Source: Marisa cornuarietis | Taxonomy: Eukaryota; Mollusca; Gastropoda; Architaenioglossa; Ampullariidae | Direction: 5' to 3' | DNA: 64,000 nt | NCBI GenBank assembly: GCA_004794655.1 | Contig: SMMW01000149.1 | Location: 2,170,001 to 2,234,000 of the forward strand | In this document: positions 22,462 through 33,892 of the stretch, in pieces | How positions within the stretch are numbered: the stretch's first letter is position 1 | Layout: each line of letters starts with the position of its first letter | The notes under the pieces: generated by a model | Databases searched by the model: none | Seen by the model: only the letters and a program-made list of their open reading frames with translations | Told to the model about the DNA's origin: nothing | Translations under genes and position numbers: made by a program

Positions 22462-24040
22462 ATGGCAGAAGGAAATACTATGACTGCTGATAATCTGACA
22501 GTTACAGAAACAATAACAGAAGAAGAGGAATCACAGGTAGAACTAATCACTGACAATTTACACAGAGTGATGTTCAGTTGGTTTCATGTTCACAGTCGTC
22601 TCGGTCTGGTAATGGTGTCAGTCATTGTAGTAAATGCATGTTTGTTTTGTTTTACTTCAGCTATCTTTGCTGCATGTTGTATGTCTAGACGGTAACAGTG
22701 TGTCATATATTGTTCCCACAGATGACTTTCTATCGTCATAAGTATATTTGTCATTGTATATTGATTTCTACACCTAAGCTGAAAGCGAATTAGGTAATCA
22801 AAATCTGTTTTGTTTATTACTGCAGCTTGGACCCACACTGCATCTAAAGCTGAAAAAACCAAAAGCGGACAAGAAGGTGCAGTGGTCAACAGGGACAATA
22901 GACAATGAACTTATGAACAAAAAGAAGTCAAAATGTAAGAATTTTGAAGGTTTTACAGCTTGCATCATACATTACATAAAATATTTTGTTGGCAATTTCA
23001 GGTAGCATTAAGTCAGTGCAAGGTTCCCCTCCTCCTTTATCGCTGTAAAAACTACATCACATGCAACATTATGCCATTTTATAAGCTATATGAACCTGTA
23101 AGATTGGATAAAGGGAATTTTGTTTTGAATGTGTGATGATCACCTATAACGAACTGCTTTAATGGGAAATTGGTTCGTAAGGGATTTGTATTTTTCTCCC
23201 CACTCCAGTATCATTGCCATGATGAAAGTTCCACTTCCAAAAATGTTTTGAAACGGTTATTTATAGTTTATGTTTCAAAAGTATTTAGATTATTGGACTT
23301 AAATTTAGACCACACACCTAAATACTCTGAAACACTCAGTTGATGTATAAAGGTGGAGTTTTCATCTGACTGGACTTTCCTTTGCTGTAACTGTTTGCGA
23401 TGTTGCAGTTGGGCCTATTTCCACCAGTGCTTGTTTATCTGGAAATCAGATGACATACAAACCGTTTCTACGCTTGTATGCTTCCACTGTAACAGCTTTT
23501 GAAGTGTAGACGGCCATGTTTAACATGAGCTGTATGTATGTGCCTTGTGTTTTTGTGTTTTCCAGCTATAGCACATGGCTTTCTCCTTACCGTCACAACT
23601 GACTCTGAGATCTTTAATGTGCGTTGAGTGTGTGCAGGCACACAAAGGAGGATCAACCACCTAGAGAGTCTGTAAACAAATTTATTTCTCAGACTCTAGA
23701 TTATAAAAAAGTTATTTACACACAAAATCAACAAGGTGACAAACATCAGGTTGCATTCTCCAGTACTGGCATTGTTTAAGCACATATGCCTCACAGTCAA
23801 TATTGTGACAAGAATGTAATCTGTCCAAAAGGTGTGTGAATTATTAGTGCAGTTGCTGTTAAAGAGCATTCAAAACTGGCATGTTTGTTTACAGGCTGCT
23901 GTATTTATGAAAAACCAAAGTTGTTTGGTGAATCATCTTCTGAGGAAGAAGATGATGAAACAGACCATTGTCGTGGGCACAAGGGAAAGTGTTTCCGCCA
24001 TGGAGGCCAAGGCCATGATCATGGTAATTATGCCTATTAA
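22462..24040 (+). CDS. PPP1R11: protein phosphatase 1 inhibitor-3 / E3 ligase PPP1R11
   Basis: Three exons: 22,462-22,536; 22,826-22,934; 23,895-24,040. The last ends at TAA, giving 109 aa. All splice sites are GT-AG with phases 0 and 1. PPP1R11 is a small, mostly disordered, heat-stable inhibitor of protein phosphatase 1, also reported as an E3 ubiquitin ligase. Seen here: an N-terminal Thr/Glu-rich stretch (VTETITEEEE), the Lys-rich LKLKKPKADKKVQW segment whose KVQW is the PP1-docking RVxF-type motif, the TIDNELMNKKKSK block, the invariant CCCIYEKPKLFGESS core, an acidic run, and a Cys/His-rich end (HCRGHKGKCFRHGG). A donor-like GTAATT at 24,024 leaves open a further 3' exon; the family often has a longer Pro-rich tail. 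ATG 22,462 is chosen because it begins with MAE as in vertebrates. Confidence 0.93.
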
Positions 24041-24156
24041 GTGTGCATGTGTGTGTTTGTGTGCATTCATGCCTGCATGTGCACATTAAAACTGCTTTAT
24101 TTTTATTACTTACTGTTTGGAACTTGCCTTACCTGCATAATTAAATGTACAAAAAG

Positions 24157-24381
24157 TTAAACCTAACCTGTAAATTTCAGCCTCCAAAACCCATCTGTTA
24201 ATTATCTGCTAGCAAAGTATGGTGTTTGGTGTTGACTGCTGGCAACATTGTGATTGGTGGACTTGCATGACATAGTACCTGTTAGTGGTGTCGTTGATTG
24301 CAGGTGCGAATCATGTATTTTCTTAGCAGATAATTAATTAACGGATGGATTTCGGAGGCTGAACTTAACAGGTTAGTTTTA
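24157..24381. mobile_element. fold-back (MITE-like) element
   Basis: The left arm (24,157-24,216, containing AACCTGTAAATTTCAGCCTCC and TTAATTATCTGCTA) is the imperfect reverse complement of the right arm (24,318-24,381, TTAGCAGATAATTAATTAAC, then GGAGGCTGAACTTAACAGGT). A spacer of about 100 bp separates them. No coding capacity. The right arm and its outer flank recur at 20,408-20,612. Confidence 0.7.
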
Positions 24382-24784
24382 TATCATCTGTATCTACCGA
24401 CATCTGCAAAAAATGCAAACCATTCGGGTTAGTCTTTAAAGGTTATAATCAGATTATCCCAAATGATACTCAGGGTTTATGCCATGAAGGCAAAGTTATA
24501 GTTTAGTCAAATCATACACTATTTCTGTTTTTGTTTTAATTAAGGAATAGGGATGAAACTTTTTATTGATTAGGCCATTGGCCTATAGGGAATGATGACA
24601 GTTCAGTTATACAAAATTAGTATTTTCGACAAGGTGAATTACATACAGCATAGGTATATATATATATATACACATTTATATAAGGGTAAGGAGCATATTT
24701 AATCAGCAAGGTACAGCTATAAAAGGATAGTGGTAAGTGTGAAAAAGGCTACACCTTATTCCTTCGTTCCAATGCTTTGTAAAG

Positions 24785-26660
24785 ATAATTATCCAGTCGA
24801 TATTTTGGTACTGGATTTTTGTCAGCCATTAATATGGCCAGTCTAAACTTATTTTTGACACAGCTTTGGGCCTACTTACAAGAGCACCATCTTATCCCAC
24901 AAGCTCAGTTGGCATATAGACCTTTTCACAGCCCTGAGACTTCTCTTAATTAAAGTAACCACAGACATATTATCTGCCCTTGACAGTGGTGATGTTTCTA
25001 AGTAAAGGTAAAAGGTAATGGTCATTCCATAACCTTTTCAGGTCGTAGGGGAGTGAGGTGTTAGAGACCCCACTTTTCTCTGGGCCAGCTTTTACATGAG
25101 GGTGGTGCCAATCTCCTCTCCCTCGCTGCCTTACCTTCCCCAACCCTCTGTGGAGTCAGGTACCCATTCCAATCAGCTGGGTCGACTGGGGAAAGTTTGC
25201 TGCACTTATCGGGAATTGATCCAGCGCGCTCTCGGTTCGGAAGCCAGCGCTCTAACCACTCGGCCTTCCGCTTCCCCTGTTTCTACCTTAGCTCTACTCT
25301 ACTGGACCCTTCTGCTGCATTCGACACCATCGACCACTCTCTGCTTCTTTAAAGACTCCACACCCTCTATGGAATATCTGGGCCTGCACTTTCATGGTTC
25401 AACTCCTGTCTCACTGATAGGACCCAGATTGCGTTCGTTGATGGTCAGATATCTCACCCTGTGGGGTTCCCCAAGGCTCAGTACTTGGCCTGGTTCTGTT
25501 CATTCTGTACACTAAACCACTTTCATCTTACATCCAGTCTTACCAGGTTTTTCACCAATCATATGCTGATGACATGCAGCTTTACTGCTCCACTTCACCG
25601 GCTGAGTCTCACTCTATTACCACTCTAGAAGCTTGTACTAGCAACGTCAAGGGCTGAATGGTTAAAAAACAAGCTTAAACTAAAGGATGATAAAACAGAA
25701 GCCCTCCTAGGCTCTACAAGAAGAAATCAACCTTCGCTAGTCAGTTTGCCCAATCACATCAAGGTGGGTGAAACCATCATCACCTTTACGTCATTCGTCG
25801 GTAATCTGGGATTTATTGTCACTGCTGACATAACTCTTGATAAGCAAGTTACAGCTGTCTGTCAGTCTGCCTATTATGAGTTATGTAAGATTAGCGCCAA
25901 CCATCACTTTCTTTCTTTACAGGTAACCAACACTCTTGTCTTGTGCGTTTGTTCTTTCTCGACTTGATTACTGCAACTCCTTGCTCGCAGGCTATCCCTT
26001 ATCCCTCATTCAGAAACTCCAGAAAGTGCAGAACTCCGCTGCACCCCTGGTGCTTAGAGCTAGGAAACAGGATCATGTCACTTCTCTCCTTCATTTTCTG
26101 ACTGGCTACCCATCCATTCTCGAATCCAGTACAAACTGTCTGTGCTGTGTTTTAATTTCTTTGCAGGCTCCTGCCCTATTTCTCTAAACTTCTCTTTCCT
26201 TACGTCCCAGCCAGCCAACTACGCTCTTCTTCTGATGACCGTATCCTAACTGTTCCTGTCACCAGAACAACAATATATGGTCACAGGATTTTTTCTGTGC
26301 AGCAAAACAGTGGAACTCTCTCCCTTACCATATCCGCCACCTACCTACAATTGAATCTTTCTTAATCTGCACTGAAAACACACCTTTGCTTTGAGTATTA
26401 CTCTTAAGACAGTCCACACAATGTTAGTCCTTTTTCACCCTCCACCCTTTTCTGCTTTTTGCTACTTTTCTGCTCGTTTTCCTCTGTAGAATCACTATAT
26501 TCTGTTCTTGTTATTTGGTGCCTCGTTGCGTTTTCTATGTTTGTCTTCTGTTCCGTCCCTCGTATGCTGTCCATGTCTTGTCCATTTTAAGCCCTAGGAG
26601 TATGCTCCTTATGAGTGTCAGTATGCGCTGTATAAACCTTCATTTATTGTTATCATAATA
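24785..26660 (+). mobile_element. degenerate L2/CR1-like LINE, reverse transcriptase part
   Basis: In broken frames the plus strand reads: NYPVDILV (a form of NYRPVS), QAQLAYRPFHSPETSL, KVTTDILSALDSGDV, a SINE insertion, then DPSAAFDTIDHSLL, GISGPALSWF, DKQVTAVCQSAYYELCKIS and LDYCNSLLAGYP..LIQKLQKVQNSAA. This is the motif order of L2/CR1-like reverse transcriptases, with several stops and frameshifts. The 3' end (26,440-26,660) has the TTCCGTCCCTCGTATG...TATGCGCTGTATAAACCTTC tail and TTATT repeats, shared with 21,735-21,957. The 5' endonuclease part is missing. Inactive. Confidence 0.8.
25001..25277 (-). mobile_element. tRNA-derived SINE family A inserted in the LINE
   Basis: Read on the minus strand: GGAAGCGGAAGGCCGAGTGG, TTAGAGCGCTGGC (a tRNA-Ser/Leu-like A box), a degenerate B box near GGATCAATTCCCG, then a body ending in CCTTTTACCTTTAC. 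Flanked by an 8-bp direct repeat TGTTTCTA (24,993-25,000 and 25,278-25,285), as expected of a target-site duplication. It splits the LINE reading frame exactly between SALDSGDV and the DPSAAFDTIDH block. Further copies at 44,009-44,260 and 32,652-32,745. Confidence 0.8.
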
Positions 26661-28120
26661 GATGGGTACCTATAAAACTTGAGTGAAATGCATTCTACTT
26701 CTAAATTGGCATGCCTTGGATAGACAAGTACAAAATGGAGTTAGTCTCACCGTGATTACAAAAAATGACATTTCATAGAGAGCTGTAGTTTAGAGTACCT
26801 AACTTTGTGGGACTTGACTGATTATTCCTAATCTAAATTTGATTAAGGTGTCTCTAAGATCTATTGGAGTGACAGTAATCGTTTTATTGCAAATAAATGA
26901 AACTGTTCTGTAATAGTTAAATCAGAACTGAGCCCCATATTTCATAACCATATTGTGTATTATGTGTATGAAACAATTTTAAGAACAACAATGGATTATG
27001 ATCATCTAAATACCAGGACACTTTTAGAATGCTGAATACTCCTTTCCGTGCTTTCTCTGCAAGGTCCTGCAGAGCATGAGTAAAAACAGATCAAGATGAC
27101 AAGTATCACAAGTAAAATGACAAGTAAAATCCGAGGTATTTTAAGTGTTGACAGTGGCTACCTGTTTTCCAGAAACCACTCTTCATACTTTGAAATAAAC
27201 ACCGTTGTTTCTAAAGATAACTATATTCCAAATGTTTGGACATACTGTTCAGAATATTTAACTGGTTTTGTAAACCTACCACTGCCACCCTGGTCTTCTC
27301 CAAGTTTTATTTAATTCCATTCACCTATTAATCCTTTTGTTTAGAATAGAACTATAGGCTTCACTGCAAACATTCAGCAAGGAAATTAAGGAATAGATTA
27401 CTGGTGACAGATTTAAAAGGTGATTTTGAACGTGCACAAAAAGAGTAGAGTACATGCCACATACTATGCAATGAAGATTAAATATAGGGAGGAAACCCAA
27501 GAGCACAATATAAAACTTCAGCTTGCAGTTCCAAGTGGAGAAGACCAGTTTGGGGAGGATTGATGCATCATTGTCTCCCACTTATCTGAAAGCCCTGTTT
27601 TTATATCAGTTATAGGACAGTTTTGTTTCCCTTGGGTCAGGAAATCATGGTATGCATTCTAAAATCATAAAATTGCAAATACCCAAGTGGAAGCATGTTG
27701 ACTTACTGGTGGAGGGTACTTAATCAGCTTCTACTGGAGTAGCTGCCTTCACACTGTCAGATTGTTTGAAAATCTTTGCCCAAGCCTAAAAGTCTAATGT
27801 CATTGCCACAGACACTTTAAGATCAATCAAAGGACATATTTCTTCCATAAATACTTTTTAAAATTGACAGTAATTTTTACTACACCTACCATCCCTCTAC
27901 TGCATACTTGCTTGACCTGCATTCTTGTACGTGTCATGTATATGGTCATTAATTTTTCATTGTCATTTTACTAACTTCCCATTTTTTTCAATCGTGCTTC
28001 AAATTGTTGCAGGTCTGTTTGAAATCATTTACTAAATAGCATACATACAATCTATTCCTTAATTTTAACAAAGTAGAATTTGTACCATTTTACAGCAACT
28101 ACAGCATTACTTCCAACATG
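26661..28120. other. gene-free stretch
   Basis: AT-rich sequence without a recognisable exon. It could be the 3' flank of PPP1R11 or intergenic. Confidence 0.5.
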
Positions 28121-28124
28121 TAAT

Positions 28125-28951
28125 AATAATGATGACAAATTATATAGCGTTTTTCCAAAGATTTGCTCAGAGCACTTTACATATATATGGACTAAATCAT
28201 CAACAACCATGCACTCATATTCGCATATAACAGACACGCTCACTTCTATAACACACGCCTACTCATACACAAAGTAAATTACAGACACTTTATGCAGGCT
28301 TATGGTCAGGACAGGGTCACAGTGAAGTCGTCGTTCTGAAAAGATGCATCTTAATTGAGAGTGTCGAAGGCTGATGGATAATCTGTTCCAAGTTGAAGGG
28401 GCTTGGTAGGAGAAAAAACTCTGCCCATACGTCTTTTGTCTTAGCCAGTGAGACTCGCAGAAGCTTGATGTCAGAAGATGAGCGAAGAAGTCTTGCGGGC
28501 AGATAGAAGCAAGTTCAGAGAGGTACTGAGGACCAGTGCCAGAAACGGCGAAGTAAGTCAGAGTGAAAAGCTTGTAGACTGTACAATCCATGACTGGCAG
28601 CCAGTGAAGAGAGCATGTGATAGGTGATATATGCTCATATCTAGATGGTCTGCAGATAAGGCGAGCAGCATTATTCTGGATCCTTTGAAGTCTGTCAAGA
28701 AAATACTTGGGAATTCCAGCTAAAAGAGAATTACAATAGTCCATCCTCAAATGCACAAAGGCACAGATTTGAATTTTAGTTGCATCAGTAGTGAGATAAT
28801 GACAAATGGTACTGATCCTACGAAGTTCAAGGTAAGCAATTTTGCAGACATGAGAAACATGCTGATGAAAAGTCAAACTCTGATCGAGAATGACAGCCAA
28901 GCTACAGACAGAGGTAGAGACAGGAATAGTTGAGTTGTTTAAGCCCCAAGT
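28125..28951 (-). mobile_element. L2/CR1-like LINE 3' part, minus strand, interrupted by the RTE element
   Basis: The minus-strand frame from 28,951 contains SLAVILDQSLTFHQHV, a KIAYLELRRIS segment, RMDYCNSLLAGIP, LQRIQNNAARLI, HISPITCSLHWLPV, and a W-N-RLSISLRHS stretch near the end. These are the C-terminal signatures of L2/CR1-like LINE proteins. Unusually, about 220 codons are still open. The 3' end (28,200-28,120) carries TATAGCGTTTTTCCAAAGAT, a mollusc-type LINE/SINE tail, then (AAT)n. The upstream part was separated by the insertion at 28,952. Confidence 0.75.
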
Positions 28952-28964
28952 ATCATTCGGTATA

Positions 28965-31900
28965 CCCCCGTGGGACCCCGGGGTATGCTTGCCTAGCGAG
29001 CATTGTAAGAATAGGGTCCCTGCTGTCCAGCCAGGCATGTCGTAAGAGGCGATTAAGGTGGACACCTCACCTAGAGGTAAATTAGGTTGTGGTAGGGCTA
29101 ACAACCCCACCATGTAAAAAAATACCCGTTACAGAAACCAAAACCAGAGTACTCATTACAGATGGCGAAGGTAATGAAACACACCAGGTAACTGGACTTA
29201 TGACGGACGACAGTCAAACCCGAGAGGGAGCTGGCGCCCCGATGGTGGATTTACTTAAGCCAAAGCAGAAGTTGAGGGTGGGGTGCTGGAACGTCCAGAC
29301 CTTGTATCAGACTGGCAGGTTGCCCCAACTAGTCAAGGAGTTTGACAAGTACAACTTGGACATCCTGGGAGTCAGCGAGGTCAGATGGACCGGCACGGGG
29401 AAAAGGAGACTAGCATCAGGACATACTATCCTGTTCTCAGGAAGATCAGACGATCAACACTCTGAAGGAGTAGCACTACTCCTCAATAGGAAAACTGAAA
29501 AGACACTGCTGGAATGGAAGCCTTATGGAGCCAGGCTTCTGAGAGCAAGATTCCATTCAAAGTACACCAAGCTGACAGTGCTAGTTTGCTATGCACCAAC
29601 AGAAGACTCCGAGGCAGAATACAAGGATGCTTTTTACGATCAGCTCCAGGCAGCCACGGAGAGCGTCCGAGCCCATGATATGTTGCTCATTACCGGCGAT
29701 CTCAATGCCAAGGTGGGAAGTGACAATACCTGCAGGGAGCATATCATGGGCAAGCATGAAATTGGAACCATCAATGACAACAGAGAGAGACTGGCAGACT
29801 TTTGTGAAGAAAATCTACTGATTGGAGGCACACTCTTCCAACACAAATACATCCACAAGGCAACGTGGACATCACCAGACGGGATCACAAAGAACCAGAT
29901 AGACCATGTAATCATCAACCGAAGATGGAGGAGCTCACTTCAAGATGTCAGAGCCTACAGAGGAGCAGACGTTGCCAGTGACCACACTCTTGTGATAGCC
30001 GCAGTTTCTCTGAAGCTACGTCGATCGCGAGGAAAACAGGCACGTCAGCAGAGAGTGGACTCCGGCAGACTGAAGGACCCAGCCACCAAACGGGCCTTTG
30101 TAGTGGAAGTTAAGAACAGGTTCCAGGCACTAGGGGACCAACAGGAGATGAACTTAGAGGACTTCAATCGAGTCTTACAGGAAACAGGAGAGAAAATACT
30201 GGGTTTCCAACGAAAAAAGAAAGAACAGTGGATCAGAGAAGAGACATGGAAAAGGATAGAAGAGAGAAAGTCAACCAAGCAGAAAATCAACAACACCAGA
30301 TCTGAACGTCTGAAAGAACAACACAGACAATGATATACAGAAATAAACAAAGAGGTAAAGAGGATGATCAAAACCGACAAAAGGGACTACATAGAGAAAC
30401 TGGCAGATGAAGCAGAAGAAGCAGCACGAAAAAATGACCTGAAGACACTGTATAAAATCAATAAACAGCTAAACAACAGGTTCAAAAACAATGAGGTACC
30501 AGTGAAAGACTTGAACGGAAATGTTGTCCAGGGAGAGGCAGAAAAACTACAGCGCTGGAGGGAACATTTTGAGTCGGTTCTGAACAGGCCAGACCCCCCT
30601 CAGCTTGCAGACAGCAGATACAGACCTTGACATCTGCACAGACCCGCCAAGCCTGGAAGAAGTGACAGCAGCAATCAAGGCAATGAAAAGCGGCAAAGCA
30701 CCAGGGGCAGATGGAATAACAGCAGAGATGTTGAAAGCAGATGTGAATGTGACAGCTCCCATGTTGACTGAAATCTTCAGGCAAGTTTGGGAATCATGAC
30801 AGATCCCCGATGCGTGGAAGACAGGACTCATCTTCAAGTTACCCAAGAAAGGAGATCTTGGAGACTGTAATAACTGGAGGGGTATAACACTTCTTTCCAT
30901 CACCAGCAAGGTCTTCAGCAAGATTGTTTTGTCAAGACTTACGGCAACTGTTGAGAAAGACCTCCGGCCTCAGCAAGCAGGATTTCGCCCTGGGCGATCC
31001 TGCTCTGAACTCATTTTCACTCTGCGTCAGATTCTGGAGCAGAGCAATGAGTGGAACACACCGCTGTACATCAACTTCATCGACCTGGAGAAGGCTTTTG
31101 ACAGCATCCACCGCGAGTCCTTATGAAAGATCCTGAGGCATTATGGAGTCCCTGCGAAACTTGTCCAGGTCGTTGGAATGCTGTACAGCGATTTCAGATC
31201 TCAGGTGGTCTGCGACACGGAGCTCACAGCCCCCTTCAACGTCAGCACTGGGGTGAAGCAGGGCTGCATTTTGTCACCGTTCCTTTTCATCCTGGCCATG
31301 GACTGGATCATGAAGAATTCCACCGATAGAGAGAGGAGAGGGATCAAATGGACCATGACTATGACAGCAACAACAATGCTGGAAGACTTGGACTTTGCCG
31401 ATGACATTGCCCTGTTGTCACACCGCCACCAAGACATGCAGGAGAAAACAAATGCCTTCTCAGAAACAGCTGGAAACCTTGGCTTGGAGGTCAGCGCAAA
31501 GAAAACAAAAAGTATGAGAGTGAACGCCAGAGTCCAAGAAAACATCAAACTAAATGGAGAAGAGATTGAGGAAGTTGACAGTTTTACCTATCTTGGGTCA
31601 AAGATGTCCAACACCGGGGATGTGGAGGTGGAGATTCGAGCCCGACTGGCGAAAGCCAGCCAAGCCTTCGCCTCACTCAGGAGCACATGGAAGGCAAGAA
31701 ACATCAGCCAGAAGACCAAGCTGAGAATTTTCAAGGCAAATGTGATCAGCACCCTCCTTTATGGATCAGAAACATGGAAGATGACCAAAAACATCGGTAA
31801 CAGGCTTGACGTCTTCCAAAACAGATGCCTCAGGCGCATACTTAACATCTTTTGGCCAAACACCATCACCAATGAAGAACTTCACCAAAGAACTGAAACC

Positions 31901-32183
31901 GAGTCCATCACCACGCAGGTTCAACGAAGGCGTTGGCGATGGATTGGACATGTGCTCCGCCAGCAGACCTCTCCAGAATCGCCCTACGATGGACTCCAGA
32001 CGGCCGAAGAAAACGAGGCCGCCCAAAGGAAACCTGGAGAAGAACAGTGGAAAGGGAGATGAAAGGAAAGGGCTGGACATGGGGTCGCCTGGAGCGAGTT
32101 TCAGCCGATCGACATCAGTGGCGGGCTCTGGTTGAGGCCTTATGTGCAAGTAGCACGAAGAGAATTTATTGATTGATTGATTG
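28965..32183 (+). mobile_element. nearly full-length but broken RTE-clade non-LTR retrotransposon
   Basis: Bounded by a 13-bp target duplication ATCATTCGGTATA (28,952-28,964 and 32,184-32,196), with a (TGAT)n tail typical of RTE elements. A GC-rich 5' UTR-like leader (28,965-29,199) precedes an apurinic endonuclease domain from about 29,240: VGCWNVQTLY, a VSEVRW stretch, GDLNAKVG, NQIDHVIINRRW and SDHTLV. The reverse transcriptase follows: GKAPGADGI, LEKAFDSIHRESL, GVKQGCILSP, LDFADDIALL (FADD at 31,393-31,404) and TYLGSKM. Breaks: in-frame TGA at 30,331, TGA at 30,797, TGA at 31,124, and frameshifts near 30,610 and 31,960. The C-terminus is in a different frame, ending at 32,172. Not autonomous in its present state. 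Confidence 0.92.
29200..30333 (+). pseudogene. RTE endonuclease part of the broken ORF
   Basis: Open from ATG 29,200 to the premature TGA at 30,331-30,333, 377 codons. It contains the complete AP-endonuclease-like domain: CWNVQTLY (substrate-binding Asn), the VSEVRW Glu, GDLNAKVG (Asp/Asn pair), IDHVI and the catalytic SDH triad end. It is followed by a basic, Gln/Glu-rich linker. The reading frame continues beyond the stop to about 30,610, so the stop is a point-mutation-type break. The full element would also need the reverse transcriptase region. Confidence 0.85.
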
Positions 32184-32651
32184 ATCATTCGGTATAACCT
32201 GATATCCCAATATAATATTTGAGGTTAACTGTATTTACATAAAATTCTAATCCAAAGTAATCCTTGGTGTTCATGACAAGTGAGTTCAAACAAAAAATAT
32301 TTCTAAGGTGAATAGAGACTGAGCTTAGAAAACTTGCTTTGACCTATTGCTGATTTTTCACCCAAGTCACCATTTCAGCTGAGAGCTCACATTCTGTCAA
32401 CTGTACAGCTGTAGAAAATGGATAAAAACTTTCCATAGTTTGCTTTCACAGTTTTCCTACTCGGTTTTCCAACATTCACATGGTCAGTTTCAGTCTGTGC
32501 TGTTCAACTTAATGCTTTACTTTGAGCAGCTGGGATTAACTAGCATTTTACGTTTAAATGCTTTAACCAGGTTTTGTTGTGAAAGAACTTTGTGGACACA
32601 GATTACAGTGCACCCTACATGACCCATAAGGTTTTTTTTTGTTTTTTTTTA

Positions 32652-32745
32652 AAAAGGTAAAGGTTCTTCCCTAATGTTTTTTAGGTTGTTGGGGAGTGAG
32701 GTGTTAGAGACAAAACCTAAGCACCAGCTTTGGACAATTGATGAC
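32652..32745 (-). repeat. SINE family A fragment
   Basis: AAAAAGGTAAAGGT, then TTAGGTTGTTGGGGAGTGAG and GTGTTAGAGAC match the 3' half of the SINE at 25,001-25,100; the tRNA head is absent. Confidence 0.6.
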
Positions 32746-33892
32746 AACCTAAACCAAAAGCATCTGCCTATTTCAGCATAGTAGAACCAGTCTGATCTGA
32801 AAATGGGGTTGCAAGAGAGAGTGCATAGATCTTACAGAGACCATTCTGACTTGGAACTGGAACTTTTAGTTTGCTGCTGTCTCTGTGCAGGTCCTGGTGA
32901 TGGTTCCTGCTCAAACGAGGCTGGCCCTTCTTCATAGCAGAGCTGCATTTGTGTGACATGGTGACGATGCTTTGACAATCTCCCACAGACTGTTCAAGGG
33001 GGAAAACAGAGCAGAAGTGTGTGCTGCTCTAGGAGTCTGCATTGTCTTCAGTCCAGATTGGTTTCGAAATGGACTATTTATTGTTGTACAGTGCAGCTGT
33101 TGTTGTTTGAGCAGGATATATGCGTGATTCTGCATATTTTGATTATAGCTGGGTTATTGAATATTGTACATGTAGGGAAAGAAAATTCTGCAGATTTCTT
33201 TCCTGGAGCCATAAACATTTTGAAATGACAGTCAGCAGATCAAACCAAATTACTCTCTCATGCTTCCACACATACACTCAACGTCATCTATGCACTGCTT
33301 ATTGTTGCTTTCCATATAAGTTTTTTTTAGTATTTTTTGCAAACTTCAAAATGTATCAAGAAACAGTTTTCACCTCATGGTTGGTATAATACTCAAGGTG
33401 CCTAAATTTTAAGACTCATTGTACACTTGTAGTAGTTAGACAGAACCACACAGTTTCAAACTTGTCAATATCTTTCCCATTAGTCATTCTCCATGTTTGT
33501 GTCTAACCTGACCAATAATAATTTTTATTACTCTAGCCTTTGCATCTCTAAGCAACTCAGTTGCATTGGCTTTCTAAACTTGCTTGTGGAACGTCTGACA
33601 TATTACACCACGAGTGCTGTTTCAGCATTAGTAGCACATAATTCATTTTTGCCACTAGCTGCAGTGGTGCCTACTGACAAGTTCCCCTTGATATTCTGCT
33701 TTCCTTAAACAAGTTTAACATTAGAAGACAACAAAAAAACACTAAGCTATCCAAACAAATTAACGTCCTTCAGAGTAGTTTTCACAGCAATTTAAGTACA
33801 CATCTTTCTGTTCTCTGCTGATGTAATACTTTAGGACTTTAAAAAATGTACATTTATCACAGATGATTCGTGAAAAAAATTTGTAAAAAACT

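Noticed and set aside
28259..29113. 284-codon minus-strand frame as a host gene
   Set aside because: Its protein is the C-terminal part of an L2/CR1-like LINE, and its N-terminal end is an artefact of reading into the inserted RTE leader.
29591..31548. Several shorter frames on both strands inside the RTE element
   Set aside because: Shadow frames of the endonuclease/reverse transcriptase coding sequence.
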